Assembly (NCBI GenBank): GCA_001567115.1 | Contig: LMZT01000083.1 | Coordinates: forward strand, 1 to 43,838 | Direction of reading: 5' to 3' | Source: Candidatus Hinthialibacteria bacterium OLB16 | GTDB taxonomy: Bacteria; Hinthialibacterota; Hinthialibacteria; OLB16 | Length of the DNA: 43,838 nt | Part shown: positions 25,002 to 35,100 of the stretch, in pieces | Layout: each line of letters starts with the position of its first letter | How positions within the stretch are numbered: the stretch's first letter is position 1 | Position numbers and translations under genes: made by a program | Notes under the pieces: model-generated | The model's database searches: none | The model's input: only the letters and a program-made list of their open reading frames with translations | Told to the model about the DNA's origin: nothing

Positions 25002-25990
25002 GCCAGCCACTCCGTTTCTCCGCCAAGAACACGGGTCACTTTGAAGGCCCGGTGTCTGCGGTGGGTTCCCGGCCTGCCAAGAAACATCGGTTTGCCCGAC
25101 AGACTGACCGAAATCTCTTCATCTTTTCTCTGATCCAGTGAAACGACATCACCTTTTTCAAGGCCAAGCAGGTCACGGATTTTCAAATGAGTCTGCCCCA
25201 GGGTTGCAGTCAGGGGGAGATTGAATTTGCGCAGGTGCCCCTCCATCGGAGACTGCCCAGGTTCCTCGGTTCCTGTTTTGCCTGAAAACCAGCTGCGGGA
25301 GCTGAGGCGTGCCGCAACAGGCTCCAGAACCACATAGGGAATGCAGATGCAGAAGGTTCCAACCGTATTCCCGACATTGGCCTCATGCGTCATCAGGATC
25401 ACCATTTCAGTCGGCAGATAGAGCTGGAGGAAGAGCTGCGGGTTGGCTTCAGTGGCTTTGAGGTCCATCTTGAGCGAGACAACACTGGCCCAGGCTTCCT
25501 CCATGGAATCAAAAATCCGCTCGATGATTTTGACCAGGATGCTTCTTTCGATTTCGGTCAGTTCACGGTTTTTATAAAGAGCCTGGCCTCTTCCACCCAT
25601 CAGGCGGTCGATGATCGCAAACGACAGGGTCGGCGAAAACTCCAGGAGGGCATTCCCCTCGAGCGGGCGCATCTGGAAGAGGCTGATACAGGTCGGATTG
25701 GGAATCGAACGGATAAATTCATCATAGGAAAGCTGATCCACCGAAACCAGCTTCACCTCGATGATAGTTCTCAAGTATGTGGACAGTGAGGTCGAAAACA
25801 GACGGGAAAAATGTTCATGCAGCATGTGCAGCGAACGGGTCTGATCCTTGGAGAACCGGTCCGGATGCTTGAAATCATAGAGTTTGATGCCCTTTCCGGA
25901 TTCGTGAGGGGCCTGGGTATCAGCCACTTCTCCCGAAGAAAGGGCACTCAAAAGCGCATCGATTTCATTCTGTGAAAGAATCTCTGCCAT
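24998..25990 (-). CDS. fliM: flagellar motor switch protein FliM
   Basis: A 330-residue protein opening MAEILSQNEIDALLSALSSG, the region that binds phosphorylated CheY. The middle domain has YDFKHPDRFSKDQTRSL, FSRLFSTSLSTYLRTIIEVK and the GGxG-type IIDRLMGGRGQ. The C-terminal SpoA domain closes with LPLTATLGQTHLKIRDLLGL and VVSLDQRKDEEISV. FliM forms most of the C-ring and sets rotation direction. It is 5 bases from fliL and overlaps fliY by 4 bases. Confidence 0.96.
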   Translation of the reverse strand: MAEILSQNEIDALLSALSSGEVADTQAPHESGKGIKLYDFKHPDRFSKDQTRSLHMLHEHFSRLFSTSLSTYLRTIIEVKLVSVDQLSYDEFIRSIPNPTCISLFQMRPLEGNALLEFSPTLSFAIIDRLMGGRGQALYKNRELTEIERSILVKIIERIFDSMEEAWASVVSLKMDLKATEANPQLFLQLYLPTEMVILMTHEANVGNTVGTFCICIPYVVLEPVAARLSSRSWFSGKTGTEEPGQSPMEGHLRKFNLPLTATLGQTHLKIRDLLGLEKGDVVSLDQRKDEEISVSLSGKPMFLGRPGTHRRHRAFKVTRVLGGETEWLA

Positions 25991-25995
25991 GGTTC

Positions 25996-26469
25996 TTATT
26001 CCGCTGGTTGAACCAGCCAGTTTTCGACTGCCACATCCTCAATATCCGCAGTCTGGATCACATCATTCAAACGCCGCAGCAGGCGGGATTTAAACTCTTT
26101 GATTTTATGAACAGTGGTCTGATCCAGGCTGTTAGCCACTTCTGTCATGATGCCGAGGATGACACTCCGTTTTCCTTTGAACTCCTCCTCAACTTCATGG
26201 CCATGTGTGGCCACATCGAGAGGGGCGGTTTCCATTCGCAACTCAGTCAGGAGGTGATACGAACCATCCGACAGAGTCGCTGTCAGCTGCAACGCCTTTT
26301 CCTCTTCGCCCGGCCAGACAATCGCCTTCAATACCGGAGGTGGAGTTGGCCTCATCAGAAACCAGGCGACCCCCACTCCTGATAAAAGAATCAGGATGAC
26401 AATGATGATGATCAACCTCAAAGCGCCGCCTTTGGCTGGCTGGGTTGATACCGGGGCTTCTTCGGCCAT
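25996..26469 (-). CDS. fliL: flagellar basal-body protein FliL
   Basis: A 157-residue protein with a single membrane segment (LRLIIIIVILILLSGVGVAW) after a short cytoplasmic part, and a periplasmic domain with LLTELRMETAPLDV and the conserved FKSRLLRRLNDVIQ region. FliL surrounds or supports the stator around the motor. First gene of the 15-kb flagellar run, with AAGGAG before ATG 26469. Confidence 0.9.
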   Translation of the reverse strand: MAEEAPVSTQPAKGGALRLIIIIVILILLSGVGVAWFLMRPTPPPVLKAIVWPGEEEKALQLTATLSDGSYHLLTELRMETAPLDVATHGHEVEEEFKGKRSVILGIMTEVANSLDQTTVHKIKEFKSRLLRRLNDVIQTADIEDVAVENWLVQPAE

Positions 26470-26518
26470 CTCATTCTCCTTGTTAATATAGAAGCCACAA
26501 ATTCATAGATGTGAGCAT

Positions 26519-26548
26519 ATTATCATCATGCAAATCAGAACTTGTCAA
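26519..26548 (-). promoter_or_regulatory. sigma70-type promoter of the flagellar run
   Basis: On the minus strand TTGACA (26548-26543) and GATAAT (26524-26519) are separated by 18 bases. The -35 box is perfect and the -10 box matches 5 of 6. It sits 50 bases before the fliL start. No GCCGATAA-type sigma28 site or GG-N10-GC sigma54 site is visible here, so the run is probably transcribed by the main sigma factor. Confidence 0.65.
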
Positions 26549-26711
26549 GCCTTCTTTTCGAACTGGCCAATTTTTTATTACCGGTTCGTCATTTAATCCG
26601 GAAAACATGAGAAAGGGCGGCAAAATGGCCCCTGCTCTGGCTCACCGGGCGAGATTTCTGCTATCATAAACCGTTTACCCGAATTCCGGAAAGAAAAGGG
26701 CAGGCCACGGA

Positions 26712-28430
26712 ATGGTTTTCGATCCCCATAAACCACTGATTGCACAGAGTGACCGATCGGTCCTGCTGGAGGTCGACAACCCCTCCTATGAAGAAGCTCG
26801 CGACCGTCTGGCGCTGTTTGCTGAACTGATCAAGAGTCCTGAGCATATTCACACCTACCGAATTACACCTCTTTCGATCTGGAACGCCGCTGCCAGCGGG
26901 GTTTCTCTGGAAGCCATTCTATCGACCCTTCGTGATTTCAGCAAATTTGACATCCCCTCCAATCTGATTGCGGATATCGAGGATTTTCTTTCGCGTTATG
27001 GCAAATTGTGGTTCGAAGCCGAGGGAGACGGGATCACACTGCATTGCAGCGACCCATTTCTGATGGAGGAGCTGCGCCATCACCGCCGGGTCTCTCCCTT
27101 CCTTGTGGATCGTGGGGTCAAGAACAGTTTTCATGTGGATCGGCGCCATCGAGGGGACCTGAAACAGGTTCTGATCAAGATCGGCTATCCGGTCAAGGAT
27201 CTGGCCGGATACACCGAAGGAGATCCCTTATCCCTCAGTCTGGCTGAAAATCTGCCGGATGGGCACCCATTTCGATTGAGGAATTACCAGGAGCAGTCAG
27301 CCGCGGCCTTTCATCTGGGGGGCCGGGTCGAGGGAGGCTCCGGGGTGATCGTGCTCCCCTGTGGAGCCGGGAAAACAGTGGTCGGACTGGCAGTGATGAA
27401 CCTGCTTCAGACCAGCACACTGATCCTGGCGACCAACATTGTGGCGCTGCGCCAGTGGCGGGAAGAAATCCTCGAAAAAACCACATTGACATCCGACCAG
27501 ATTGCGGAATACAGCGGAGAGAGGAAAGAATTCGCCCCGGTGACCATTGCGACCTACCAGATCGTGGTCTACCGGAAGGAAAAGGAAGGCCCATTTCCCC
27601 ATTTTCATCTGTTCGATGCGCGGAACTGGGGCTTGATCATCTATGATGAGGTCCACCTGCTGCCGGCTCCGGTATTCCGTGCGACCGCCGAAATCCAGGG
27701 GAAACGGCGCCTCGGGCTGACAGCCACCCTGGTGCGTGAAGATGGGCATGAGGATGATGTATTCAGCCTGATCGGCCCGAAACGCTTCGATGTGCCATGG
27801 AAAGAGCTCGAACAAAAAGGGTGGATCGCCGCGGCGCAGTGCCATGAAATCCGCCTGCCGCTGGAAAACTCATCCCGGCTGGATTATGCAATTTCGGGCA
27901 GCCGGGCCAAATTCAGGATCGCCTCCGAAAACAGCCTGAAGATGACCCTGGTCGAAGAGCTGCTCGAAAAACACTGCGATGATCAGATCCTGATCATTGG
28001 CCAGTACCTGAAACAGCTGCATGAGATCGCCAGGAAATTCGGATTTCCATTGATCACCGGCCAGACAGTCAATTCACGGCGTGAGGAGCTGTTCGAACAG
28101 TTCCGCGAGGGGCAGATCCACTGCCTGATTGTTTCAAAGGTGGCCAACTTTGCCATCGATCTGCCGGATGCCAATGTGGCAATCCAGGTCTCAGGAACCT
28201 TTGGATCCCGCCAGGAGGAAGCGCAGCGCCTGGGGCGAATCCTGAGGCCCAAATCCCATGGCCGGAGCGCCCACTTTTATACTCTGGTCACCAAAGAGTC
28301 TGTCGAGCAGGAGTTTTCAACCAAACGCCAGTTATTTTTGACCGAGCAGGGTTACAGCTACGAAATTGTCGATCGCAAAGATTCTTTCCCGGCCAGTTTC
28401 CCGCCGATCCACTCGGTCCCGGGGAGATAG
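26712..28430 (+). CDS. bacterial XPB/ERCC3-type DNA helicase
   Basis: A 572-residue SF2 helicase. Residues 1-200 are the XPB N-terminal region (DPHKPLIAQSDRSVLLEVDN, HIHTYRITPLSIWNAAASG). Helicase motif I is PCGAGKT at 216-222, motif II is DEVH at 312-315, motif III LTAT, and the XPB-specific RED sequence is at 342-344 (LVREDGHEDD). The second lobe has the motif VI region QEEAQRLGRILRPK. XPB-like enzymes unwind DNA 3' to 5' in nucleotide excision repair; in bacteria they occur patchily, with well-known members in mycobacteria. It is followed at 97 bases by its usual partner. Confidence 0.93.
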   Translation: MVFDPHKPLIAQSDRSVLLEVDNPSYEEARDRLALFAELIKSPEHIHTYRITPLSIWNAAASGVSLEAILSTLRDFSKFDIPSNLIADIEDFLSRYGKLWFEAEGDGITLHCSDPFLMEELRHHRRVSPFLVDRGVKNSFHVDRRHRGDLKQVLIKIGYPVKDLAGYTEGDPLSLSLAENLPDGHPFRLRNYQEQSAAAFHLGGRVEGGSGVIVLPCGAGKTVVGLAVMNLLQTSTLILATNIVALRQWREEILEKTTLTSDQIAEYSGERKEFAPVTIATYQIVVYRKEKEGPFPHFHLFDARNWGLIIYDEVHLLPAPVFRATAEIQGKRRLGLTATLVREDGHEDDVFSLIGPKRFDVPWKELEQKGWIAAAQCHEIRLPLENSSRLDYAISGSRAKFRIASENSLKMTLVEELLEKHCDDQILIIGQYLKQLHEIARKFGFPLITGQTVNSRREELFEQFREGQIHCLIVSKVANFAIDLPDANVAIQVSGTFGSRQEEAQRLGRILRPKSHGRSAHFYTLVTKESVEQEFSTKRQLFLTEQGYSYEIVDRKDSFPASFPPIHSVPGR

Positions 28431-28527
28431 ACAGCGGGGCTAACGCGAGCCAGACGGAATGAATCAGAACCGGTGCCCGGCACCCGGCTGACGATGGGAG
28501 GGGTTTCGAAGCAAACAGAGCAAGCCA

Positions 28528-30114
28528 ATGGAAAAAACACCGTTGCATCTCCTTCCCTATTTCATGCAGAAAAGCATCGATGAGCTGCAGTCCATCGCCA
28601 GCCGGATCGGCCTGTATGGCCTGCAGAACTCCAAGCAGCGCCTGGTCTCTGGAATTGCACAGAAGATCGTGCAGCGAACCACTCTCGAAAGGCTTCTGGC
28701 CGACCTGGAAGAAGAGGCCTGCGAGCTGCTTCAGTTTTTCGTCGTGCGCAGTGAAGTGGCCATTGTTTCGCAGGATCTGCAGAATCCGGCATGGCGGGCA
28801 GCTGGCTCCGACCGGGGTTTCATTCTCTCAGAATTGATGCAGTGCGGCCTGGTCGGCATAGGAACCGATGAAAACCGGATGTATCACTCGTATGCGCTGT
28901 TCGAGGAAGTCAAAGGGCCATTGAGAGCACTCATGCTTCCCAACCTTCCAGACCCACTTGCCGAGCAACCGGCCCCGAAAAATTTTTCGGCCGGGACCAA
29001 CACCTGGCTCGAAGACACGATTACACTGCTGGGGTACCTGCATCGGGACAGAATACCGTTGATGAAGAGTGGTGAGCTCTCCCAAAGGGAAATCCGCAAG
29101 ATTCTTCCGCTGCTCAGGGGCACGCGAACCGAAGAGCTGGCACAGGAACCTGTATCTGGAGGCTCCTCCTGGTTTGCCAGGCTGTTCAGGCTGGCACACG
29201 GAGCCGGGCTGCTTTGCGAGCAGGAAGGGAGTCTTGTCCCGGGAAAGAAGGCTTTTCAAGCCGCGATCAATCTGTTTGGCTCACCGAAAAAGGCTCTGGA
29301 CAGGATCCTCTCCATGGAGGGATCTTATCCTGGCTTCGAGACCGATCTTAAATGCATTCTGAACCTGCATCGGAAATGCTGCCGAAAAGGATCCGCCTGG
29401 CTCAGTGTCGAATCCCTTCAGAATCACATGTACCCACCATTGCCGGGTGGGCAGCCGGCTCAGAACCAGCAAAGGATTTCTGCTATCCTGTATGGTTTTT
29501 TTTCACTCGGACTATGCGACCTGGGGCATGATGGGGAAGATCTGCTGTGGAGGCCTCACCCCGAGCTGGAAATGATCCCCGAGGATTCATTCGGCTTCAT
29601 CCATCTTCAGCCCAATTTCGAGATAGTCGCCCCTGCCAACCTGGCATGGGAATCCCGTGTGGTGCTGGAGCAGATTGCCGAGCTGATTTCCATCGATACA
29701 CTCCTGAATTATCGCATTACCCGCGATTCGGTGTACCGGGGCTTCTGCTCCGGGTGGAGCGCCGACGAGCAGATCCGGTGGTACACGAGGCAGCTCGGTG
29801 ACAAACGCACAATCCCGCAGAATGTTCATCACAGCATCGAGTCCTGGGGGATCGGATATGGGCGAATCGGGCTGGAAACCCCATTGCTGCTGGTGTGTGA
29901 AACTTCCATGCTGGCTGATGACATTTACCACTCAAAAGAAATTTCGCAGCACTGCCTTGGGTACCTTGCCCCGCATATTCTGATCCTGAAGGCAGGTTCA
30001 GAAAAAGCGGCCATCGACAGCCTGCAGAGAATGGGGCATCTCCCCCACCCGGATGTGGGCGATGGAACACGCTGGATTCATTCAGGAGACAGGGGCGCAG
30101 ATCCGGTGGATTGA
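28528..30114 (+). CDS. Helicase_C_3 (XPB/Ssl2-like) domain protein, partner of the XPB helicase
   Basis: A 528-residue protein opening MEKTPLHLLPYFMQKSIDEL. Residues 1-340 contain winged-helix-like helical parts (LPLLRGTRTEELAQ, RLAHGAGLLCEQEGSLVPGK). Residues 355-490 match the XPB/Ssl2-like Helicase_C_3 family: FGFIHLQPNFEIVAPANLAW, LLNYRITRDSVYRGFCSG, IPQNVHHSIESWGIGYGRIG. No helicase motifs are present. In mycobacteria a protein of this family lies beside XPB, so it is probably a DNA- or helicase-binding accessory subunit. The ribosome binding site is weak. Confidence 0.8.
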   Translation: MEKTPLHLLPYFMQKSIDELQSIASRIGLYGLQNSKQRLVSGIAQKIVQRTTLERLLADLEEEACELLQFFVVRSEVAIVSQDLQNPAWRAAGSDRGFILSELMQCGLVGIGTDENRMYHSYALFEEVKGPLRALMLPNLPDPLAEQPAPKNFSAGTNTWLEDTITLLGYLHRDRIPLMKSGELSQREIRKILPLLRGTRTEELAQEPVSGGSSWFARLFRLAHGAGLLCEQEGSLVPGKKAFQAAINLFGSPKKALDRILSMEGSYPGFETDLKCILNLHRKCCRKGSAWLSVESLQNHMYPPLPGGQPAQNQQRISAILYGFFSLGLCDLGHDGEDLLWRPHPELEMIPEDSFGFIHLQPNFEIVAPANLAWESRVVLEQIAELISIDTLLNYRITRDSVYRGFCSGWSADEQIRWYTRQLGDKRTIPQNVHHSIESWGIGYGRIGLETPLLLVCETSMLADDIYHSKEISQHCLGYLAPHILILKAGSEKAAIDSLQRMGHLPHPDVGDGTRWIHSGDRGADPVD

Positions 30115-30132
30115 GCAGCCGGCAGGATCGGT

Positions 30133-30978
30133 TCATTTCCTCCCGGTGAAGAACCTTTCTTTTCCCGAGAGATCACGGTGCATTTCAATGGAATGGAAAT
30201 CCCAATCGGATAAGAGTTTCAGCACAGACAGTGCAACTGTGGGGCTTCCTTCCAGAAACAGGATTCCACCCGGCGCAAGAGCCTTGCTGGCTTGTGGAAT
30301 CAGGCGGCGGAAGGCCTCACAGCCATCTGCGCCGCCATCGAGCGCCAGCACCGGTTCATAATTCCTGACCTGTGGATCGGTTTGCAGAATTTCCTGACGG
30401 GTCAGATAGGGCGGGTTGCTCACTATCAGGTCGAAAACGGATGGCCGAAAACATGCCAGCCAGTCGCTTTCCACCCAGTGGACACGCCTGTCCGGATCAT
30501 TGTTTCGGGCACATTGCAGAGCCTCACTCGAGAAATCACAGCCGCAGACCTGGGCTGCAGGAAACATCCCGGAAAGGCAGATGGCAAGGCAGCCTGTGCC
30601 GGTGCCTGCATCGAGAATGGACTTCGGTCCAAGCTGATACGAACTGATAAGATCGATCAGCTCCTCGGTTTCCGGGCGAGGAATTAGAACTTTTGAAGAG
30701 ACAGTGAAGATATGATCCCGGAATCCTTTCCGGCCCAGGATGTAAGCCACCGGCTCATGGCGAAGCCTTCGTTCCAGCAGTTCTTCCAGAATCGCCAGAT
30801 CATGGGAGGAGAGAGGGTGTCCGGGATCAGCCAGTATCCTGGATCGGGTCAGGGCCAGAGCATGTTCAGCCAGCAGCAGAGCGGATTCGCGTGGGGATTC
30901 GACTTCCGCATGGTGGAGGCGAAGCTGCGCCAGCCGGATCCATTCAGCCAGGGATATTTTATGCTCTGGAGGCTTCAT
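30133..30978 (-). CDS. prmC: release factor N5-glutamine methyltransferase PrmC
   Basis: A 281-residue methyltransferase. ATG 30978 overlaps the stop of the preceding glycosyltransferase gene (ATGA), so it is preferred to GTG 30999. The SAM site is DAGTGTGCLAI (123-133), with the family phrase VLIPRPETEELI (97-108) and the catalytic NPPY (188-191). PrmC methylates the glutamine of the GGQ motif in peptide release factors. It is often next to prfA; here it is coupled to a glycosyltransferase. The downstream end meets the XPB-partner gene convergently at 18 bases. Confidence 0.95.
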   Translation of the reverse strand: MKPPEHKISLAEWIRLAQLRLHHAEVESPRESALLLAEHALALTRSRILADPGHPLSSHDLAILEELLERRLRHEPVAYILGRKGFRDHIFTVSSKVLIPRPETEELIDLISSYQLGPKSILDAGTGTGCLAICLSGMFPAAQVCGCDFSSEALQCARNNDPDRRVHWVESDWLACFRPSVFDLIVSNPPYLTRQEILQTDPQVRNYEPVLALDGGADGCEAFRRLIPQASKALAPGGILFLEGSPTVALSVLKLLSDWDFHSIEMHRDLSGKERFFTGRK

Positions 30979-32156
30979 CGGGTGCGGTTCCCGAGACACT
31001 TTTCATAAACCTCGAGGAATCGTTCGGCCAGGCTGCCCCAGGAGAGAGGCCCACAGGCCAGTTCACGGGCACGGGCACCACACTCTCTTCGGAGAGTTTC
31101 ATCGGAGAGCAACTCACAGATGCGAGCCGCCATATCCTCCGGATCCGGGCTTGAGACCAGTCCTGCATTGAAGCGCGGAAGCCACTCCACCGCATCGCCC
31201 ACACGGCAGGCCACCATCGGCCGCCCGGAGCAGAGGTAGTCGCCGAACTTGATCGGCCAGCGTGCACGGTTCACCAGGTTATCGGGAAGCGGCAGCAGGT
31301 GGATATCCGCAGCTGACAAAGGCAAGGAAATCTCATCAGGGTGAAAGACACCCAGCTGGTGAACCTGCCCGGCCCTTTCCCCCAGCCTGGCCTGGCACAA
31401 GGATTCGATCTGGCCCTCTTTATCCGAGCCGATAACAATGAAACGGGTTTCCGGGAAGGAATCCAGCACCCATCGATAGGCATCGAGAAGGAAGGCAAAA
31501 TCCCAGAAAGCAAATCCGGAGAAGCACACGATCGGGCATCCGGATGGAAGCCCCAGGCGCCTGCGGCATTCCTGCTGATCGAGCGGAGTAATACGGCGGT
31601 GGTCACAGCCGGAGGGAATCTGGAACAGGCGGTCTGGAGGAACCCCCACACCGATGGCCCGTTCATACAGGGTTTGAGAGACGACAGTCACTGCATCGGA
31701 ATGTTTCCTGGTTCCTTCTTCAATCCAGCTGCCTTCGAGCCGGTCAACCCACTTAAATCGGCGGCGTGAGGTGGTGATTCCACCTTTTGTCCACCAGTCG
31801 GACCAGTCGGAAACCAGCGGGATGCCGGAGAGATGCAGCAGGTGTCCAGGGATCGTGACATTGGGGCGATGTTCGAAGGCATGCACCAGATCCCAGGAGT
31901 GGCGAAGCAGGCCGAGACGGCTGAGTATGTCGACCAGCGCATAGCCCCCATCATGCGATCCGATTTTTCCCCAGCGCGGAGTGACCCAGACCTTGACACC
32001 GGAGCGGTTTTCTTCTTTCCATCCCGACTGGATCGAATCGGCGGTAGTGACCAGCACCACCTCATGCCCGCGCTGATGCAGCTCATCCGCCAGAGGAAGG
32101 CAGCGCAGAAAACTTCCTCTGCCAATGACATTATGATTGAGGAACAGGATTCGCAT
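30975..32156 (-). CDS. GT4-family glycosyltransferase
   Basis: A 393-residue protein of GT-B fold. The N-terminal lobe begins MRILFLNHNVIGRGSFLRCL with LADELHQRGHEVVLVTTADS. The sugar-nucleotide lobe contains IVCFSGFAFWDFAFLL, RFIVIGSDKEGQ and the acceptor/donor region PIKFGDYLCSGRPMVACRVG, near the place of the E-x7-E motif, which is not well kept. It probably transfers a sugar to a lipid, polysaccharide or protein in the cytoplasm. Translationally coupled with prmC by a 4-base overlap. Confidence 0.85.
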   Translation of the reverse strand: MRILFLNHNVIGRGSFLRCLPLADELHQRGHEVVLVTTADSIQSGWKEENRSGVKVWVTPRWGKIGSHDGGYALVDILSRLGLLRHSWDLVHAFEHRPNVTIPGHLLHLSGIPLVSDWSDWWTKGGITTSRRRFKWVDRLEGSWIEEGTRKHSDAVTVVSQTLYERAIGVGVPPDRLFQIPSGCDHRRITPLDQQECRRRLGLPSGCPIVCFSGFAFWDFAFLLDAYRWVLDSFPETRFIVIGSDKEGQIESLCQARLGERAGQVHQLGVFHPDEISLPLSAADIHLLPLPDNLVNRARWPIKFGDYLCSGRPMVACRVGDAVEWLPRFNAGLVSSPDPEDMAARICELLSDETLRRECGARARELACGPLSWGSLAERFLEVYEKCLGNRTR

Positions 32157-32197
32157 TCTTCACAGGGGGCATCAGTCCGGCACCCTCGGGCCGCAAG

Positions 32198-35100
32198 TCA
32201 GGATTTTGACCTGCGGACTGTAATCGGCCCGAAGACTGCATCGCCCTCCTCGACCACGAGCCGGAAATCACATCTTTCATACTGGCGATTGGCGAAGCGT
32301 GCATCCGGAACAGAGAAAACCAGGATTTTCCAGACTCCTACCTCGAGGACTTTGCGTGGTGAGGCGCGTTTGGCCACGCTCATAATCCCGAGGAGGTTGT
32401 CGGAGGAGTCATAATCCAGACGGATGCGTGAAGGCTTCTGGCAGATAACCTGAACCTGTATTTCTGCCGCTCCCCCCTGGTCGAACCAGAAACGGTCATC
32501 GAGATCATAATAGACCTCGCCATTAGGGGATTTCGGTTTGATCCCATGCAGACGGGTGCCCGCCTGATCGGTAAAGGTTCCGGTTTCAAACTGGGCATTG
32601 GGAAGAGGCACCGCCCGAATCGGTTCGTTCGGCCCGGATCCTGCTTCTTTGGCGACCACTTCATTCCTGTTGCTTCCGACCAGCGGCGCTTTGAATGGAA
32701 CCATGGGAGGAGGAATCCTGGCGAGGACCGGACGGTGCGCAGCGCCCACCCAACGCAGGGCATTGCGCAGAATGATTCCCGCGATGGGATCGACACCCGC
32801 CTGGTCGACCAGGTGCAGCTGGCAGAACAGGGCCTGCCCTTCATCGAGGGCATATTCATAAACAATGTCGCCCCAGCCGGCCTTGTTGCTGCTGGTGATG
32901 ACATCGGCGAGAGTCCTGCGAACACCGGGGCCGAAGTTGACGGCGAATCATTCCGGACCAGGACAGAGGTCGCCAGGACACCGGTATTTCCCCAGTTGCT
33001 CATGTCTTTCCGATTGATCCCTTCGAAAAGGGGATGGTCAGGAATCCGCAGGTTGACAAAATCGATCCCGGATGGCCAGCCTTCCGGGGAGGAAGCAAAA
33101 TAATCTCCTGGATAAGGGCCGGAAAAACGCCAACGGCTCTCATGCTTTTCCTGAGCCAGGACCAGCAGCCTGCCCCCGGCCTGAATCCATTTTTCGAAGC
33201 TGGGCCAGGCACGGGCAATGTAATGATCATAGGCATCCGGCCCGATTATCAGCCCTTGAAGCTGGTTGAGCTGGGTCAGGTTGTCGAGTGGATTAACCTG
33301 GAATTTATGTGCTTCGAGGAAACGAACCAGGTCTCCCTGTGGGTCATAGACCCCCACCCTTCGGCAAGATCCTTGGGATTGGGATCACAAACAGCACGGT
33401 TCCCGATGCGCACAGTGAGCTCATTGCCAGCGATCTCTGTTTCACTGGAAATCAGGCGGACTCTGACCTTGGCGGTTTCGATGGTGGGGGTTTCAGGAAG
33501 TTTGAGGGCCAGGCTGTGGGATTTGCTTTTGTAATAGCCGATCGATGATATTTCACTCTGGGCCGAAATGGGATCCTGCCCGCCAAGCCCAGATACCTCG
33601 CAGACCAGCCGGCTGGTGGTGATGGTTCCTGCTTTAATATCATCATGGGCGATGGTGAATGAGGCATCGAGGATCTCCCCGCTGTAAAAATGCCTGCGCA
33701 TGCCATTCATGGTGACGATGACAGGTGAGTAAGCCTTGCCGACCGCCTCCAGGATGGGTTTTGGAGAAAGGGCCTGGGGGGTCATCGGATTGTAGAACCA
33801 GTTGGCGCAGGTGAATGGAAAGAGGCCGGCCAGACGGTTCTTGCGCGGATCCCTGAAAGCGCGAGCCTGCTCGAGCAGGGTTCGGATTCGCTGAGATTGA
33901 AATTCCAGCAGGGCTGCACTGTCATCGGGAGGGGTTCCGATGCGCATCCTGGTGGCGGTGATTTCAGGGGTGGAGCCAACAGGAACTCCCTGCCCGGCGG
34001 AGGAATATCCGCTCTGAATTTCCGAAGAAACCCAGGGCGGATTGGCGGCATTGCTCCCTTTTCTCAGCAGGGTCCACTGGCGGAGAAACGGCAGCCAGTC
34101 CGCCAGGCGGCCCTCATACCAGCCGCTGTCGACATGCCAATCTTCAACCGCAGAAGGCAACAGGCCTCGATTATCGGAATCCGGCATGACCACATAAGCC
34201 GGTGAAGGCAGAAACCTGGAACAGGACTGACCAGATTTTCAAGCGCCGCAGTGGTGGCATTACGAAAACCTTCATCGACCCTGGCGGCGCTCATGCAGTT
34301 CCCTGCCCCCATCGACCAGATGACCGCCGAGGGGTGGCTGCGCAGGGAGCGAATGATAGCAGTCATTTCCTGCGAGGCCTGGTCGATAAAAGCCGGATTG
34401 GCGAGATCATAAGGGCCATCATCGGCATACAGGGGGCCTTCGATCCATGCCAGCAGTCCGAGTTCATCACAGATTTTAAGCCAGAATTCCGCCGGCGGCT
34501 CATGGGCAAAGCGGACCATGCGCACACCGGCCTGCCTGAGCGCCTGAAGCTGTGCGCGTGCGACAGCCTCGGGTGGGTTTTCATAATGTGGCGGTGAGCC
34601 GGCCCCAAACAGGAAGTAAGGCTTGCCATTGAGGAAGAATTTTCCATCCCGGGCGGTGAAGCTGCGAAAGCCAAACTCGAGTTCGCGGGAATCTTCCCCT
34701 CCAGGCAGGCCCGAGCAATCGGACCGAAAGACGATACAGGGATGGGAATTCCGGTGTCCAAGTTTTTGCAAGCGAGAGGTTGGAAATCGAGATGTTCAAC
34801 CCGCGGAATTTTGACCGGTCAAAATTGACGGATTGAAGAATCGGGCCATAAATGCGGGTGCCTGTTTCCTTTTCGGTGATGGTCAGCTCAAGGGTGCTGG
34901 TGCCGATGGCTTCATCAGAAACCGCCACACTGACTGCCAGCGCCTGTATATTCGGAAGCACAGAAACCTCGAGGATTCGTTCGCGGGGAACAATACGCAG
35001 GTTAACCGGCCGATAGATGCCGCCGACTTTCGGATCGAACCCGAGGGGAATCGAGCTGGTGCTGTTGGGAGATGAGTGCCCCGGCTCGATGAAAGCGGCT

